From Fodinicola acaciae (lineage in GTDB: Bacteria; Actinomycetota; Actinomycetes; Mycobacteriales; HKI-0501), in NCBI RefSeq assembly GCF_010993745.1, contig NZ_WOTN01000003.1, forward strand, positions 1,240,001 to 1,304,000: a stretch of DNA of 64,000 nucleotides, given 5' to 3'. A model generated the notes under the pieces. That model did no database searches. It had not been told where the DNA came from and saw only the letters and a program-made list of their open reading frames with translations. The position numbers and the translations under genes were made by a program. Shown here piece by piece: positions 54,602 through 62,123 of the stretch (position 1 is the stretch's first letter; each line of letters opens with the position of its first letter).

Positions 54602-55419
54602 TCGCCAGCTCGGTGCGCAAACCGGTCATCGGAGCGGTCCGTACGGTCGGCCGGTTGACGCCGACTTTCCGTATGTTGCCAAGCTTTCTGGTGGTCGGCG
54701 CGCAGCGCGCCGGCACCACCAGCATGCACAAGCTGCTGTCCGCCCACCCGGCCGTCGCCGCGCCGCTGTTTCTCAAGGGCACCAGCTATTTCGACGTGAA
54801 CTACGACCGCGGACCGTCCTGGTATCGCGGCCACTTTCCGGTGCGTACGGGGAAAGTCACCTTCGAGTCGTCCGGCTACTACCTGTTTCATCCGCTCGCG
54901 GCGGCTCGGATCGGCCACGATCTGCCAGACGTACGGCTGGTCGCGCTGGTGCGCGATCCGGTCGAGCGCGCGTATTCGGCCTTCCGGCACGAGCTGGCGC
55001 GTGGATTCGAGACCGAGACCGACTTCGTACGCGCGTTGGCGCTGGAGGACGAGCGGCTGCTCGGTGAGGAGCAACGGATCCGCGCGGATCCGCGCTATCG
55101 CAGCCACAGCCACCGCCATCACGCGTACGCGCGGCGCAGCCTCTACGCACCGCAGCTGCGGCGGCTGCGCGAGGTGGTCGGCGACCGGTTGCTGACCATC
55201 GACGCGGACGCTTTCTTCGCCGAGCCGGAAAAGGAGTTCGTCCGGCTGCAGGAATGGCTCGGCCTGCCGGTGTGGACGCCAGAGGAGTATCCGCGGCTGA
55301 ACGCCAGGCCCGGCTCGGCGTTGGAGCCGGCTTTGCGGCAACGACTGCTCGACGGTTTCGAGGCCGCGGACCAGGAACTGGTCGAGTTTCTCGGCGACAT
55401 CCCGAGCTGGCGGCGATGA
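54598..55419 (+). CDS. Sulfotransferase
   Basis: 273 residues. The PAPS 5'-phosphosulfate loop is FLVVGAQRAGTTSMHKLLSA, and the 3'-phosphate motif is VRLVALVRDPVERAYSAFRH. SGYYLFHPLAAARI and the C-terminal RLNARPGSALEPAL match bacterial carbohydrate sulfotransferases. It would transfer sulfate from PAPS to a hydroxyl of the glycan or its precursor. ATGA overlaps couple it to both neighbours. The APS kinase at 39818 could supply PAPS. Sulfation is the most distinctive chemistry of this cluster. Confidence 0.92.
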   Translation: MIASSVRKPVIGAVRTVGRLTPTFRMLPSFLVVGAQRAGTTSMHKLLSAHPAVAAPLFLKGTSYFDVNYDRGPSWYRGHFPVRTGKVTFESSGYYLFHPLAAARIGHDLPDVRLVALVRDPVERAYSAFRHELARGFETETDFVRALALEDERLLGEEQRIRADPRYRSHSHRHHAYARRSLYAPQLRRLREVVGDRLLTIDADAFFAEPEKEFVRLQEWLGLPVWTPEEYPRLNARPGSALEPALRQRLLDGFEAADQELVEFLGDIPSWRR

Positions 55420-56159
55420 CGGACCTGGTTTTGGCCGCCTATCTCCGGATCCCACGCCGGGGTTGGGCCGCCATCGGCGGCTGCGCGCTGATCGGCCTGC
55501 TCGCCGGCGTGGCGGTGTTGCTCGGCCAGCCGGCGAGTTTTCGCGCGACCGTGCCGATCCTGGTCGCCGACCAGCCGGTGGCGGTCGTCGCGCCGGGCCA
55601 GGGCACCGCGAAGTGGATCACCGTGGACACCGAGGCCCGGCGGGTGACCAGTGAGGACGTACTCGCCGAGATTTCCCGCGCCACCGGTGACGGCGATCCG
55701 CTGGCGCATCTCGATCTCGGCGCCGTGCCAGGGACGAAGGTGCTGACGATCGGCTATCGGTCCGGCTCGGCGGCCCAGGCGGTGGCCGGAGTTTCGGCCG
55801 CCGTGAAGGGATATCTGACGGCGCGCACCGACTTTCTGTTGGCACGGCGGTCCGCCGCGGTCGCGGCACTGTCCGGCAACGTCGACCGCCTGGTCGCGGA
55901 GTTGGGTGATACACCGAAAAACGCTGCCGGCAAGGCCGCGCGGCAGCAGCTCTATCGGCGGATCGGCGAGTTGCAGACGGCGATGGTCAACAGCGCCAAC
56001 CTCGGCGTCTATGCCGGCGACGCGCTGCGTACGCCGTCGGTCGCCGCGGAAGGCACCGCCAACCGTCCCGTGCCACTGGTCTCCGGCGCCGTGCTCGGCG
56101 CGCTCGCCGGTCTCTGGTTCGCGCGCCGCACACACACATTGGCGAAAGGCAAGGCATGA
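55416..56159 (+). CDS. Wzz-like membrane protein (chain length / export)
   Basis: 247 residues with a membrane helix at ~17-37 (GWAAIGGCALIGLLAGVAVL) and another near the C-terminus (GAVLGALAGLWFARR), enclosing an extracytoplasmic region. That topology is Wzz/polysaccharide co-polymerase-like. The extracellular part is shorter than in standard Wzz, and no tyrosine-kinase domain follows. It is coupled by ATGA overlaps to the sulfotransferase and GT2. It probably sets chain length or links polymerase and export. Confidence 0.8.
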   Translation: MTDLVLAAYLRIPRRGWAAIGGCALIGLLAGVAVLLGQPASFRATVPILVADQPVAVVAPGQGTAKWITVDTEARRVTSEDVLAEISRATGDGDPLAHLDLGAVPGTKVLTIGYRSGSAAQAVAGVSAAVKGYLTARTDFLLARRSAAVAALSGNVDRLVAELGDTPKNAAGKAARQQLYRRIGELQTAMVNSANLGVYAGDALRTPSVAAEGTANRPVPLVSGAVLGALAGLWFARRTHTLAKGKA

Positions 56160-57073
56160 CCGAGAAAGTCAGCGTGGTCGTCGCGACGCACAAGCGGCCG
56201 GAGCTGTTGCGCGCGGCCGTACGGTCGATCCTCGCGCAGGACTATCGCGGCGAGGTCGAGTGTGTGGTCGTCTTCGACCGCTGCGAACCGGACCATCAGC
56301 TGCGCGAGGAGCTGGTGCCGCTCGGACCCGACCGGTCGCTGGTCGTCATCGGCAACGATCGCACGCCAGGCCTGGCCGGCGCGCGTAATGCCGGTGTCGC
56401 GGCGAGTTCCGGCTCGTTGCTGGCCTTCTGCGATGACGACGACAGCTGGTGGCCGGACAAGCTCGCCAAGCAGGTTGGCTTGTTACGTGCGGAAAACCGC
56501 GACCTGGTGGTGTGCGGCATCGAGATCAACTACGGCGACCGCACGCACCTACGCGTGCCGCGGCCGGCCGACCTGACCGTCGACGAGCTGGCCAGGCGCC
56601 GGGTCATGGAGGCGCATCCGTCGACGGTTTTGGTCACTCGCCAGGCATTCACCCTGATCGGCGAGGTCGATGAGAAGTTGCCCGGCAGTTATGCGGAGGA
56701 TTACGACTGGATGCTGCGTGCGGTGTCGTACGCCTCGGTCGGTGTCGTGCCGGAGCCGCTGGTCGAGGTTTTGTGGCACCGTGGCTCGTATTTCGCCGAG
56801 CGCTGGCAGATGATCATCGACGCTTTGGACTATTGCGTGGCGAAACATCCGGCGCTGCGCAACAGCTCGCGCGGACTTTCCCGGATTTATGGCCAGAAGG
56901 CGTTCGCGTACGCGGCGCTGGGTCGCCGCTCGGACGCGCGGCGGTGGGCCTGGCGGTCGTTGCGGCTGCATCCGGCCGAGCGGCGCTCGTATCTGGCCAT
57001 CCTGGTCAGTGCGCGGCTGATCTCGGCGGCCACCGTCCTGCACCTCGCCCACAACGCCGGCCGGGGGATCTGA
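56156..57073 (+). CDS. Family 2 glycosyltransferase
   Basis: 305 residues, GT-A fold: VSVVVATHKRPELLRAAVRS at the N-terminus, GLAGARNAGVAASSGSLLAF, then CDDDDSWWPDKL with the DxD metal motif, and the acceptor Asp in YAEDYDWMLRAV. No membrane helix, so cytosolic or membrane-peripheral. It adds one sugar from a nucleotide donor; the sugar is unknown. It overlaps the Wzz-like gene by 4 bases and ends 1 base before the next gene. Confidence 0.93.
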   Translation: MTEKVSVVVATHKRPELLRAAVRSILAQDYRGEVECVVVFDRCEPDHQLREELVPLGPDRSLVVIGNDRTPGLAGARNAGVAASSGSLLAFCDDDDSWWPDKLAKQVGLLRAENRDLVVCGIEINYGDRTHLRVPRPADLTVDELARRRVMEAHPSTVLVTRQAFTLIGEVDEKLPGSYAEDYDWMLRAVSYASVGVVPEPLVEVLWHRGSYFAERWQMIIDALDYCVAKHPALRNSSRGLSRIYGQKAFAYAALGRRSDARRWAWRSLRLHPAERRSYLAILVSARLISAATVLHLAHNAGRGI

Positions 57074-57074
57074 C

Positions 57075-58628
57075 GTGACCGAGCAACGGCGTGGAATCGG
57101 CTGGATCTGGCCGCGGCTGCGGCGCAGCTGGCTGCCGCTGGTGCTGGTTTTCGTGGTGGTGGCCGGAGGTGTGGCCGTTGTCGGTGTCGTGCGGCCGGCG
57201 AGCCGCGTCGCGACCGCCAGCGTGCTGATCAATCCCTTGGACGGCAACCCGTACTCGACCGGGTCGCGGGGCCAGAACCTGACCAACCTGCAGACCGAAA
57301 GTCAGCTGGTGACCAGCGACGCGGTGGTGGCGATCGCGAAGCGTACGATCGGCACCGACGAGGACTTTCCAGCGCTGGCGGCGAAAGTCTCGGTCGACAC
57401 ACCGAGCAACACACAGGTGTTGGAGATCAGCTTCGCCGCGCGTACGACTCCGGCCGCGGTCGCCGGCGCCAACGCTTTCGCGAAGGCCTATTTGGCCACG
57501 CGCGCACAACGCGCCGACGCCAACGCCGCTTCGCAACTGGCGCTCTACACCGCTGAGGCCAACAAAATCCGTGCCGCGATGACGTCGACCGGAGCGGACC
57601 TGGCCAACACCAGCGCCACCAGCCCGCGCGGCCAGGTGCTGACGCAGCAGCTCACCGTCTACGCCTCGCAGCTGGCAAAAGTGCAGGCGACGATCAGCGA
57701 CCTGCGGACCAGCCAGCCCGAGCCCGGCCAGGTCATCACGCCGGCCGCGGACGCGACCGGCGGCCTCGGCCTGCCGGTCTATCTGCTCGCCGGCCTGTTG
57801 CTCGGCCTGCTCGCCGCCGCCTTTCTGGCTGGTTGGCTGGCCTTTTCCGACGACCGCGTGTATGTCCCGGCCGATCTTTCTCGCGCCGGCTTCACGGCGC
57901 TCGGCGACGCCGCGCCACTGTCCACTGTGGACGCACCGACCACCGATGCCGACCGCTCCCGGCGAGTCATGGTGTCGGTTGGCGCGACGGCCCCGGCGAC
58001 GCTGCTCGTCGTCGACGCGGCGGTGGCCGCGGCACGGCTGGCGATTTCGTTTGCCAAGGCCGACAACTCGGTGATCCTGATCGACGCCGCGCGCGGCGCG
58101 TTGACCGAGGCGCTCGACGAGCCGGCGATTCCGGGGCTGTCCGAGGTGCTGGTGCGCAAGCGCGAGGCGGTCAAGCTGCTGCGCCGGCCGCGGCCCCGGC
58201 TGGCTTTTCTGGCCAGTGGCGCCGATCCGGATGCGGCGGCCGACCGCTTCCAGTCGGACCGCTGGTCGGCGCAGCTGGCTCTGCTGGCGCAACATGCCGA
58301 CTATGTCGTACTTTCCGCGTCGGCCACGGACAGTCTCGCGCTCGCCAGCTCGTCGTCGGCGGCCATTCTCTGCGCGACCGCCGGGCAGACGCGCGTACGC
58401 GACCTGCGCGCGACGGCCGACGAGCTGGAGCGGTGCGGCGGCAGCGTACTCGGCGTCTTCCTGACCGCCGGCGAGGCGGTGTCCGATTGTCACCCCGCGG
58501 CTGAATCCGAGCAGGAGCAATCGATTTCGCCGGCGCAATCGGAATCCGATCGCGTCGACGTGGCGGCGGCGGAGCGGCCGTCGCCGCGGCCAAAGCAGGC
58601 CGAGCGGACGGCGGCCGGACGACCGTGA
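57075..58628 (+). CDS. Wzz-like protein fused to degenerate BY-kinase domain
   Basis: 517 residues, GTG start. N-terminal helix at ~20-40 and extracytoplasmic Wzz domain (ATASVLINPLDGNPYSTGSR; VLEISFAARTTPAAVAGANA). A second helix lies at ~235-258, followed by a cytosolic domain shaped like a bacterial tyrosine kinase. Walker A is absent (VMVSVGATAPATLLVVDAAV where a GKT/S loop should be), but strands resembling Walker A' (SVILIDAARGAL) and the later YVVLSASA remain. The C-terminus is Ser/Glu-rich without a Tyr cluster. It is probably a pseudokinase regulating export. Confidence 0.82.
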   Translation: MTEQRRGIGWIWPRLRRSWLPLVLVFVVVAGGVAVVGVVRPASRVATASVLINPLDGNPYSTGSRGQNLTNLQTESQLVTSDAVVAIAKRTIGTDEDFPALAAKVSVDTPSNTQVLEISFAARTTPAAVAGANAFAKAYLATRAQRADANAASQLALYTAEANKIRAAMTSTGADLANTSATSPRGQVLTQQLTVYASQLAKVQATISDLRTSQPEPGQVITPAADATGGLGLPVYLLAGLLLGLLAAAFLAGWLAFSDDRVYVPADLSRAGFTALGDAAPLSTVDAPTTDADRSRRVMVSVGATAPATLLVVDAAVAAARLAISFAKADNSVILIDAARGALTEALDEPAIPGLSEVLVRKREAVKLLRRPRPRLAFLASGADPDAAADRFQSDRWSAQLALLAQHADYVVLSASATDSLALASSSSAAILCATAGQTRVRDLRATADELERCGGSVLGVFLTAGEAVSDCHPAAESEQEQSISPAQSESDRVDVAAAERPSPRPKQAERTAAGRP

Positions 58629-60211
58629 CCGCCGCTCGCGTCCCCACGCTGGCCGCCTCGCCGGCCGGCAGCCTCGACGCGATCGCGCGCGGCGGCACGG
58701 CCAACCTGATCGGCGCCGGGGTGTCAGCGGTGGCGACCTTCGCGGTCGTCGCGGTCGTCACCAACCGCGTGCCGACCGAGGTCGCCGGCAGCTTTTTCGC
58801 GTCCACGTCGGTGTTCCTGGTCGCGATCGCGGTCGCCGAGCTGGGGTCGGACGTGTCGCTGGCGCGCTGGCTTCCGCATTATTTGGTGGAAAGGCGTACG
58901 ACCGCGGCGCGCACCTGCCTGCGCGTCTGCCTGCGGTCGGTGCTGGTGGCCGGCATCCTCTGCGGCATCGCGATGTTGATTGCCGGTCCGGCGCTCGCGC
59001 CGCTGGTCGGCGGCGCGACCGACCACCGGCAGGTGACCGTCGGCCTGCTGGCATTGGCGGTGTTCGTACCGATCGCCGGCGTCTACGACACGGTGATCGC
59101 GGCGACCCGCGGCTATGGCTCGATGCGACCGTCCGCCCTGGTCGAACGCGTCGGGCGCAGCGTTTTGCAGGTGCTGACAGTGGCGATCGCCGTCCTGGCC
59201 GGCGCGCCGATGGCCTGGCTGTCGATCGCCTGGGCCATTCCGTACGGCGTCGGACTGGTCGTCGGCGCGTGGTGGCTGCTGCGGTTGGTACGGGCTGCGG
59301 ACGTTGACCGGCGGCCGAGTCCGATCGGCACTGCCGCGGTGACGCGCGAATACTGGTCGTACACGCTGCCGCGAGCGGTCGCGCGGATCTGCCAGATTCT
59401 GTTGCAGCGGGCCGACATCGTGCTGGTCGCTGTGCTGCGGTCGCCGACCGAGGCAGCGGTCTACACGGCGGCCACGCGGTTCCTGGTGCTCGGCCAGCTG
59501 GTCGCCCTGGCCGTGCAGAACGTCCTCGCGCCGCACCTGTCGAAACTGTTGGCGCGCCACGACCATCGCGGCGCGGAACGGGTTTTCCAGGTGACCACGG
59601 CATGGACGATGGCGGTCAGCTGGCCGCTCTATCTGGTCAGCGTCGGCCTCGCGCCGCTGCTGCTGTCGATCTTCGGCGATCACTACCACTCCGGTGAGTT
59701 GGTGGTCGTCCTGCTCGCGCTGGCAACGGTCGTGTCGGCGGTCTGCGGTCCGGTCGACACCGTCCTGCTGATGGCCGGCGGCAGCAAACGCAGCCTGTTC
59801 AACAACGCCGCTGCGCTGGTCGTCGACCTGGTTTTGGACGTATTGCTGATCCCCTCGCTCGGGATGACCGGCGCGGCGATCGGCTGGGCCGCCGCGATCG
59901 TCGTTCGCAACGTGCTGCCGCTCGCGCAGGTGCGCGGCCAGCTGCACATGACGCCGTTCACCAAGGCGGTCTGGTGGGTCGCCGGCCTGACCGTCGTCTG
60001 CTTCGGCCTGCCGCCGCTCGCGCTGCGGTTTTTCTTTGGCCTGCAATGGTGGTCGGCGACCGTGTTGGTGGCGGTCTGCTCCGCCGGCTACGCCGCCGCG
60101 CTGCTGAGCCGGCCGGACCTGCTCGCCCTGGACTCCTTTGCCAGCATGCTGCCGCGCCGGCTGCGTCCGCTGATCACCCGCACCGCCACGCTGAAGGAAA
60201 ACTACTCATGA
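58625..60211 (+). CDS. Wzx-type polysaccharide flippase
   Basis: 528 residues with about 14 membrane helices of the MOP/polysaccharide-transport fold. Typical pieces are GGTANLIGAGVSAVATFAVV near the N-terminus, YWSYTLPRAVARICQILLQR and ADIVLVAVLRSPTEAAVYTA. It would flip undecaprenyl-linked repeat units to the outer face for the Wzy-like polymerase. GTGA and ATGA overlaps join it to both neighbours. Confidence 0.92.
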   Translation: MTAARVPTLAASPAGSLDAIARGGTANLIGAGVSAVATFAVVAVVTNRVPTEVAGSFFASTSVFLVAIAVAELGSDVSLARWLPHYLVERRTTAARTCLRVCLRSVLVAGILCGIAMLIAGPALAPLVGGATDHRQVTVGLLALAVFVPIAGVYDTVIAATRGYGSMRPSALVERVGRSVLQVLTVAIAVLAGAPMAWLSIAWAIPYGVGLVVGAWWLLRLVRAADVDRRPSPIGTAAVTREYWSYTLPRAVARICQILLQRADIVLVAVLRSPTEAAVYTAATRFLVLGQLVALAVQNVLAPHLSKLLARHDHRGAERVFQVTTAWTMAVSWPLYLVSVGLAPLLLSIFGDHYHSGELVVVLLALATVVSAVCGPVDTVLLMAGGSKRSLFNNAAALVVDLVLDVLLIPSLGMTGAAIGWAAAIVVRNVLPLAQVRGQLHMTPFTKAVWWVAGLTVVCFGLPPLALRFFFGLQWWSATVLVAVCSAGYAAALLSRPDLLALDSFASMLPRRLRPLITRTATLKENYS

Positions 60212-61512
60212 AGTCACTCCCCCGCCGCGCGCTCAACGCCGCCAAGTTCCGCGGCCGCAAGGTCGCACTTCGCAGCCGTACGACCGCGTTGGCGCTCGCC
60301 GACCGTGCCACCAGCGCCGCTCGCCGTAACGTGCCGGAGCCGATCCGGCTGCGGCTGTCGCGCACCTTCCTTCGGCCGGCGCAACCCGCGCGCGTGTCGA
60401 TCGACAAACTGTTGCTCGGAGCGCAAGGCGGCCTCAGCGCGACCGATTTCGCGCGTGTCACTGGCAATCCGCTCTGGCCGTCGACGCGCGTCGCCGACGG
60501 TCCGCATGTCGCCTTGTTGCAGGCCGGCGCCGTCACCGACGACGACATCCTGGCGAGCCGCTATGGCCAGCTCGGGTTGGCCTGCCTGCGCGCCACCGGC
60601 GGCTTTTTCTGGGCCGACTCGCCGGCCGGGGTGGTCGAGGTCGCGCGCGATTTCCTCGCGCGGCGCCGATCCACCGGCGGGTACGAGCCGCGTGCCAACC
60701 AGAGCGGCACCGACGATCCGATCCTGGTGGAGAAGATCCGCGACTCCGACTGCTATTCGGTGCTGGACGGCCATCACCGGATCGCGCTCGCCTACGCGGC
60801 GGGTGAGACCGCGGTTTCCGTTGTCGTGAAACGTACGTCCACCAGCACGCCGCTGCAGGAGCTGCTGCGCCGGATGAGCTGGCTGGAAGGCTCGACCGAG
60901 CTTTATCAGCCGGTGGACTTCCCGGAGCTGAAAAGCTGGACGCTGGTGCGGCAGTGCACCGACCGGCTGGACAAGATGCAGAAATTTCTCGACACCCGGC
61001 GCATTTTCGGCTCCTACCTCGATGTCGCGAGCTGCTATGGCTGGTTCGTCGAACGCATGTCGGCGGTCGGCTTCGTCGCGGAAGGCATCGAAAAAGACCC
61101 GCTGGCGGTGCCGCTGGGGACGGCGATCTACCGGCTCCAGCCCGGCATGGTCCACAGTGGACAGTGCGAGGAGTTCCTGCGCGGCGGCCGGGTCTGGGAC
61201 GTGGTCTCCTGCTTCAGCCTGCTGCACCATTTCGTCCTCGGCCGCGGCTCGGTGAGTGCCGAGGAGCTGGTCAAGCTGCTCGACGCGGCGACCGGATCGG
61301 TGCTGTTCCTGGACATGGGCCAGGAGCACGAGGACTGGTTCGGCACCAGCCTCGCCGGCTGGGACGCCGAGCGGATCAGGGCTTTCCTTGCCGAGCACGG
61401 CACTTTCGACGAGATCGTCGACCTCGGTCCGGACAGCGACGGCGTCGGCGCGTACGCCGGCAACTACGGCCGGCACCTCTTCGCCTGCGTCCGTCAAGCG
61501 GTGTCGAGGTAG
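60208..61512 (+). CDS. ParB-like / SAM-dependent methyltransferase fusion
   Basis: 434 residues. The N-terminal part contains DSDCYSVLDGHHRIALAYAA (GHHRIA at ~188-193), the signature of ParB/Srx-like nucleotide-binding domains. The C-terminal part begins near 267 with GSYLDVASCYGWFVERMSAV, a class I methyltransferase motif I, followed by VVSCFSLLHHFVLGR and VLFLDMGQEHEDWF. The pairing could phosphorylate or hydrolyse and methylate a glycan terminus; terminal methyl or phosphate groups cap O-antigens in other bacteria. It is the last gene of the coupled operon, and its last 19 bases overlap the convergent response regulator. Confidence 0.8.
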   Translation: MKSLPRRALNAAKFRGRKVALRSRTTALALADRATSAARRNVPEPIRLRLSRTFLRPAQPARVSIDKLLLGAQGGLSATDFARVTGNPLWPSTRVADGPHVALLQAGAVTDDDILASRYGQLGLACLRATGGFFWADSPAGVVEVARDFLARRRSTGGYEPRANQSGTDDPILVEKIRDSDCYSVLDGHHRIALAYAAGETAVSVVVKRTSTSTPLQELLRRMSWLEGSTELYQPVDFPELKSWTLVRQCTDRLDKMQKFLDTRRIFGSYLDVASCYGWFVERMSAVGFVAEGIEKDPLAVPLGTAIYRLQPGMVHSGQCEEFLRGGRVWDVVSCFSLLHHFVLGRGSVSAEELVKLLDAATGSVLFLDMGQEHEDWFGTSLAGWDAERIRAFLAEHGTFDEIVDLGPDSDGVGAYAGNYGRHLFACVRQAVSR

Positions 61513-62123
61513 GCGAGGACAGCCAGTACGCGGCGGTGGTCCTCGTCGGTGGCGGCGAGGCCGAGCTTGGTGAGGATGCTGCCCACGTGCGTCTCCACGG
61601 TCCGCTCGGTCAGCCAGAGCCGGCGCGCGATGCCGACGTTCGTACGGCCCTCGGCCATCAGGCCCAGCACCTCACGCTCGCGCCGCGTCAGGCTGTCGAG
61701 CGGGTTCTGGCCGATCAGCCGCGCCACCACCTCCGGATCGAGCGCGGAGCCACCGCCGGCCACGCGCCGCAGCGCGTCGAGGAAATCATCGACGTCCAGC
61801 ACACGGTCCTTGAGCAGATAGCCAAAACGGCCACTGCTGACCAGCTCGACCGAGTGCCGCGTCTCGACGTGCTGCGACAGCAACACGATGCCAAGCCGCG
61901 GAAACTCCTTCCGGATCCGCCGCGCCGCGCGAGCGCCGTCGTCGGTGCCGTCCGGCGGCATCCGGATGTCGACGATCGCGAGATCCGGCCGCTGCGCGCG
62001 TACGGCCTCCACCAGGCTCGGCGCATCCGGCGCCTTGGCGGCGATCTCATGGCCGGCGTCGGCGAGCAGACGCGCGAGACCTTCGCGAAAGAGCACCGAG
62101 TCCTCGCCGATCACGATGCGCAC
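61494..62123 (-). CDS. NarL/LuxR-type response regulator
   Basis: 209 residues. The receiver domain has the phospho-acceptor D52 in DLAIVDIRMPPDG, acidic pair ED at 7-8 and Lys in LLKDRVLDVDD. The C-terminal GerE HTH follows (SLTRREREVLGLMAEGRTNV, LWLTERTVETHVGSILTKLG). Its start overlaps the histidine kinase stop by 13 bases, a coupled cognate pair. It faces the polysaccharide operon end; control of that operon is only a guess. Confidence 0.94.
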   Translation of the reverse strand: MRIVIGEDSVLFREGLARLLADAGHEIAAKAPDAPSLVEAVRAQRPDLAIVDIRMPPDGTDDGARAARRIRKEFPRLGIVLLSQHVETRHSVELVSSGRFGYLLKDRVLDVDDFLDALRRVAGGGSALDPEVVARLIGQNPLDSLTRREREVLGLMAEGRTNVGIARRLWLTERTVETHVGSILTKLGLAATDEDHRRVLAVLAYLDTA

